Shown here: positions 13,962-15,181 of the stretch, in pieces
Layout of the letters: every line of letters begins with the position of its first letter
How positions within the stretch are numbered: the first letter of the stretch is position 1
Source: Sphingopyxis sp.
GTDB lineage: Bacteria > Pseudomonadota > Alphaproteobacteria > Sphingomonadales > Sphingomonadaceae
Assembly: GCA_026125835.1 (NCBI GenBank)
Contig: JAHCKJ010000023.1
Location: 1-15,181 of the forward strand
Direction: 5' to 3'
DNA: 15,181 bases
Made by a program: the position numbers and the translations under genes
Notes under the pieces: model-generated
Seen by the model: only the letters and a program-made list of their open reading frames with translations
The model's database searches: none
What the model was told of the DNA's origin: nothing

Positions 13962-15094
13962 ATGATCCAGGGCATCCGGATTTCGGCGCGGAACGTTCCG
14001 GGCGCCAGCATGGTGTCGAACGCACTGGCCTGTCCGAAGCGTGCAGCCAGCCGGTCGGCGACATTGCGCAACCCGATCCGGCTGCCGCCGCGCGCCGGGT
14101 GAGCCGCCGCGGAAACCAGGTCATTTTCGACAGCAATGCGCAAATCATCACCGTCGCGCCGGGCAATGATGCGGATTTCGACCTCGCGCAGGCTGGGCTC
14201 GACGCCGTGCTTGACCGCATTTTCGACAAGCGGCTGCAGGATGAGGTTGGGTACCATGGCGCGCAAGGCCGCCTCCTCGACATCGATCGTAAAGCGCATC
14301 CGGTCGGCAAAGCGTTCGCGTTCGATCTCGAGATAATCTTCCTGCAAGGCCAGTTCCGCCGCGAGTGTTACGTCGGTCATCGGATCGAGTTCGAGCGTCT
14401 GGCGCAGAAAGGTCGACAGCGAAACCATCATGCGCTGCGCGCGCGCGGTTGCGCCCTCCTCGACCAGCCCGACCGCCGAGTTGAGCGTGTTGAACAGAAA
14501 GTGCGGATTGATCTGGTAGCGCAGCGCGCGCATCTGCGCCGACAACGCCTCTTCGCGCGCCTGGGCGAGGCTGCGTTCATGATCCCGAACGGCGAAGCTG
14601 TACATCATCGCGACATACAGACACGACCAGCCGAAGAACATCGCGGTGCTGGAAATCATCGTATGGCCGAACTGGACATGGTCGAACAGCCAGAGCGGCG
14701 GGCGCGTCATCCACAGAAAGATCGCGACGTCGAGCGTACTGTACGCCGCCGCGGCCAGCATCGAAAAGGCAAAGGCGACCACGACCTTTACATATATGGT
14801 GCGCGACTGCAGGTGGAACAACAGCACCGTCACCACCAGCGTCAACCCCGCCCCGAAGCTGTTGAGCAGCAGCTTGCCGAGCGCCGATTCGACCGGATCG
14901 ATGCCTGCAATTCCCCACAAAAGGCTGTCAGAAACAAAGACGCACAGCCAGAACAGCGCCGCCAGCTTGACGGTCGTGGCGGTGATCGCCTTGCGCCGCG
15001 ACAGCGGTCCGGGTTCCGCCGCGCCGACCGAACCGGCGGTGTCGGCACGCGCGCGGGTTCCCGCCCGGTCGGCCGGATCGGTAACGCCCGTCAT
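13943..15094 (-). CDS. Sensor histidine kinase, LytS/YehU-type (His_kinase family)
   Basis: A 383-residue inner-membrane sensor kinase paired with the LytTR regulator. After a cytoplasmic N-terminal region there are four hydrophobic segments (about 41-63, 75-95, 101-127 and 145-168) with very little outside sequence. It therefore probably senses something in or near the membrane. The phospho-acceptor is H198 in YQINPHFLFNTLNS, the signature of this family. The N box is NLILQPLVENAVKHG (283-297) with N292, and the G box is GSRIGLRNVADRL (337-349). The D-x-G element is degenerate (VENDLV), as occurs in relatives. The start is uncertain: ATG 15094 has no good ribosome binding site, and a TTG at 15103 would add three residues. 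Its end overlaps the regulator gene by 19 bases. Confidence 0.93.
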   Translation of the reverse strand: MTGVTDPADRAGTRARADTAGSVGAAEPGPLSRRKAITATTVKLAALFWLCVFVSDSLLWGIAGIDPVESALGKLLLNSFGAGLTLVVTVLLFHLQSRTIYVKVVVAFAFSMLAAAAYSTLDVAIFLWMTRPPLWLFDHVQFGHTMISSTAMFFGWSCLYVAMMYSFAVRDHERSLAQAREEALSAQMRALRYQINPHFLFNTLNSAVGLVEEGATARAQRMMVSLSTFLRQTLELDPMTDVTLAAELALQEDYLEIERERFADRMRFTIDVEEAALRAMVPNLILQPLVENAVKHGVEPSLREVEIRIIARRDGDDLRIAVENDLVSAAAHPARGGSRIGLRNVADRLAARFGQASAFDTMLAPGTFRAEIRMPWIICCPVT

Positions 15095-15099
15095 CCGGG

Positions 15100-15150
15100 A
15101 CAAGCCATTGGCAGAAAACTCCGCCCGCTCATTGCCTTGTACAAGCCAAT
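15100..15150. promoter_or_regulatory. Candidate operator upstream of the LytS/LytT-type genes
   Basis: Positions 15131-15150 form a 20-base palindrome with nine of ten pairs matching, centred on the perfect dyad CTTGTACAAG (15136-15145). Its right arm, ACAAGCCA (15141-15148), recurs in the same orientation at 15100-15107, exactly 41 bases away or about four helical turns. This is the likely control region of the kinase-regulator pair. Binding by the LytTR protein or by another dimeric regulator is inference. Confidence 0.5.
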
Positions 15151-15181
15151 CGCCGCTTTCCCCCTCATGCCCCGCTATATT

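Noticed and set aside
15167..15181. ATG-CCC-CGC-TAT-ATT at the right edge, which could be the first codons of a plus-strand gene (MPRYI, reminiscent of the start of CTP synthase)
   Set aside because: Only five codons are visible and there is no ribosome binding site, so a call cannot be supported. The sequence beyond 15181 would settle it.

Overview
The window is high-GC, densely packed DNA that looks chromosomal. The protein sequences are alphaproteobacterial, and the closest style I recognise is the order Sphingomonadales (Sphingomonas/Sphingopyxis type). The reasons are the proteins themselves, the phosphatidylserine decarboxylase/synthase pair next to rpsB, an alphaproteobacterial LexA box of the form GAAC-N7-GAAC, and a GC-rich REP-like palindrome. 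I see no tRNA, rRNA, insertion sequence, phage gene or CRISPR array.

Layout. Positions 1-504 (minus) hold the first two thirds of rpsB (30S protein S2). A 313-base gap separates it from a divergent small membrane protein at 818-1078 (plus). That gene has a LexA-type SOS box upstream and a palindrome just before its ribosome binding site. Its 3' end overlaps the end of pssA by 17 bases. The psd-pssA pair (2571 to 1062, minus) encodes the two steps that make phosphatidylethanolamine. NADP-isocitrate dehydrogenase (icd, 2722-3936, plus) is divergent from psd and is followed by a paired REP-like inverted repeat. A KefB/YbaL-type cation:proton antiporter follows (4084-5865, plus), with a hairpin over its ribosome binding site. 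A large secreted M16 zinc peptidase (8798-5862, minus) converges on it and shares its stop codon bases. A nitrilase-family amidase (8886-9734, plus) is divergent from the peptidase. A bidirectional terminator separates it from a 74-residue exported small protein (10122-9898, minus).

From 10295 onward there is a NUDIX hydrolase with an enlarged Nudix loop (minus), a divergent DUF4126-type membrane protein (plus), a ferredoxin-reductase-like FAD/NADH oxidoreductase (minus), and a LytS/LytT-type two-component system (minus). In that system the sensor kinase gene overlaps the response regulator gene by 19 bases. A near-perfect 20-base palindrome and an 8-base direct repeat lie just upstream of the kinase.

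Most genes are conserved housekeeping or accessory chromosomal genes. The most interesting signal is the candidate SOS-controlled single-pass membrane protein at 818-1078. It resembles in design, though not demonstrably in sequence, the small SOS division inhibitors of Caulobacter (SidA, DidA). The second is the LytTR two-component locus with its putative operator. The window repeatedly shows convergent genes with interlocking stop codons: TTAA shared at 5862-5865 and again at 11825-11828, plus the 17-base overlap at 1062-1078.
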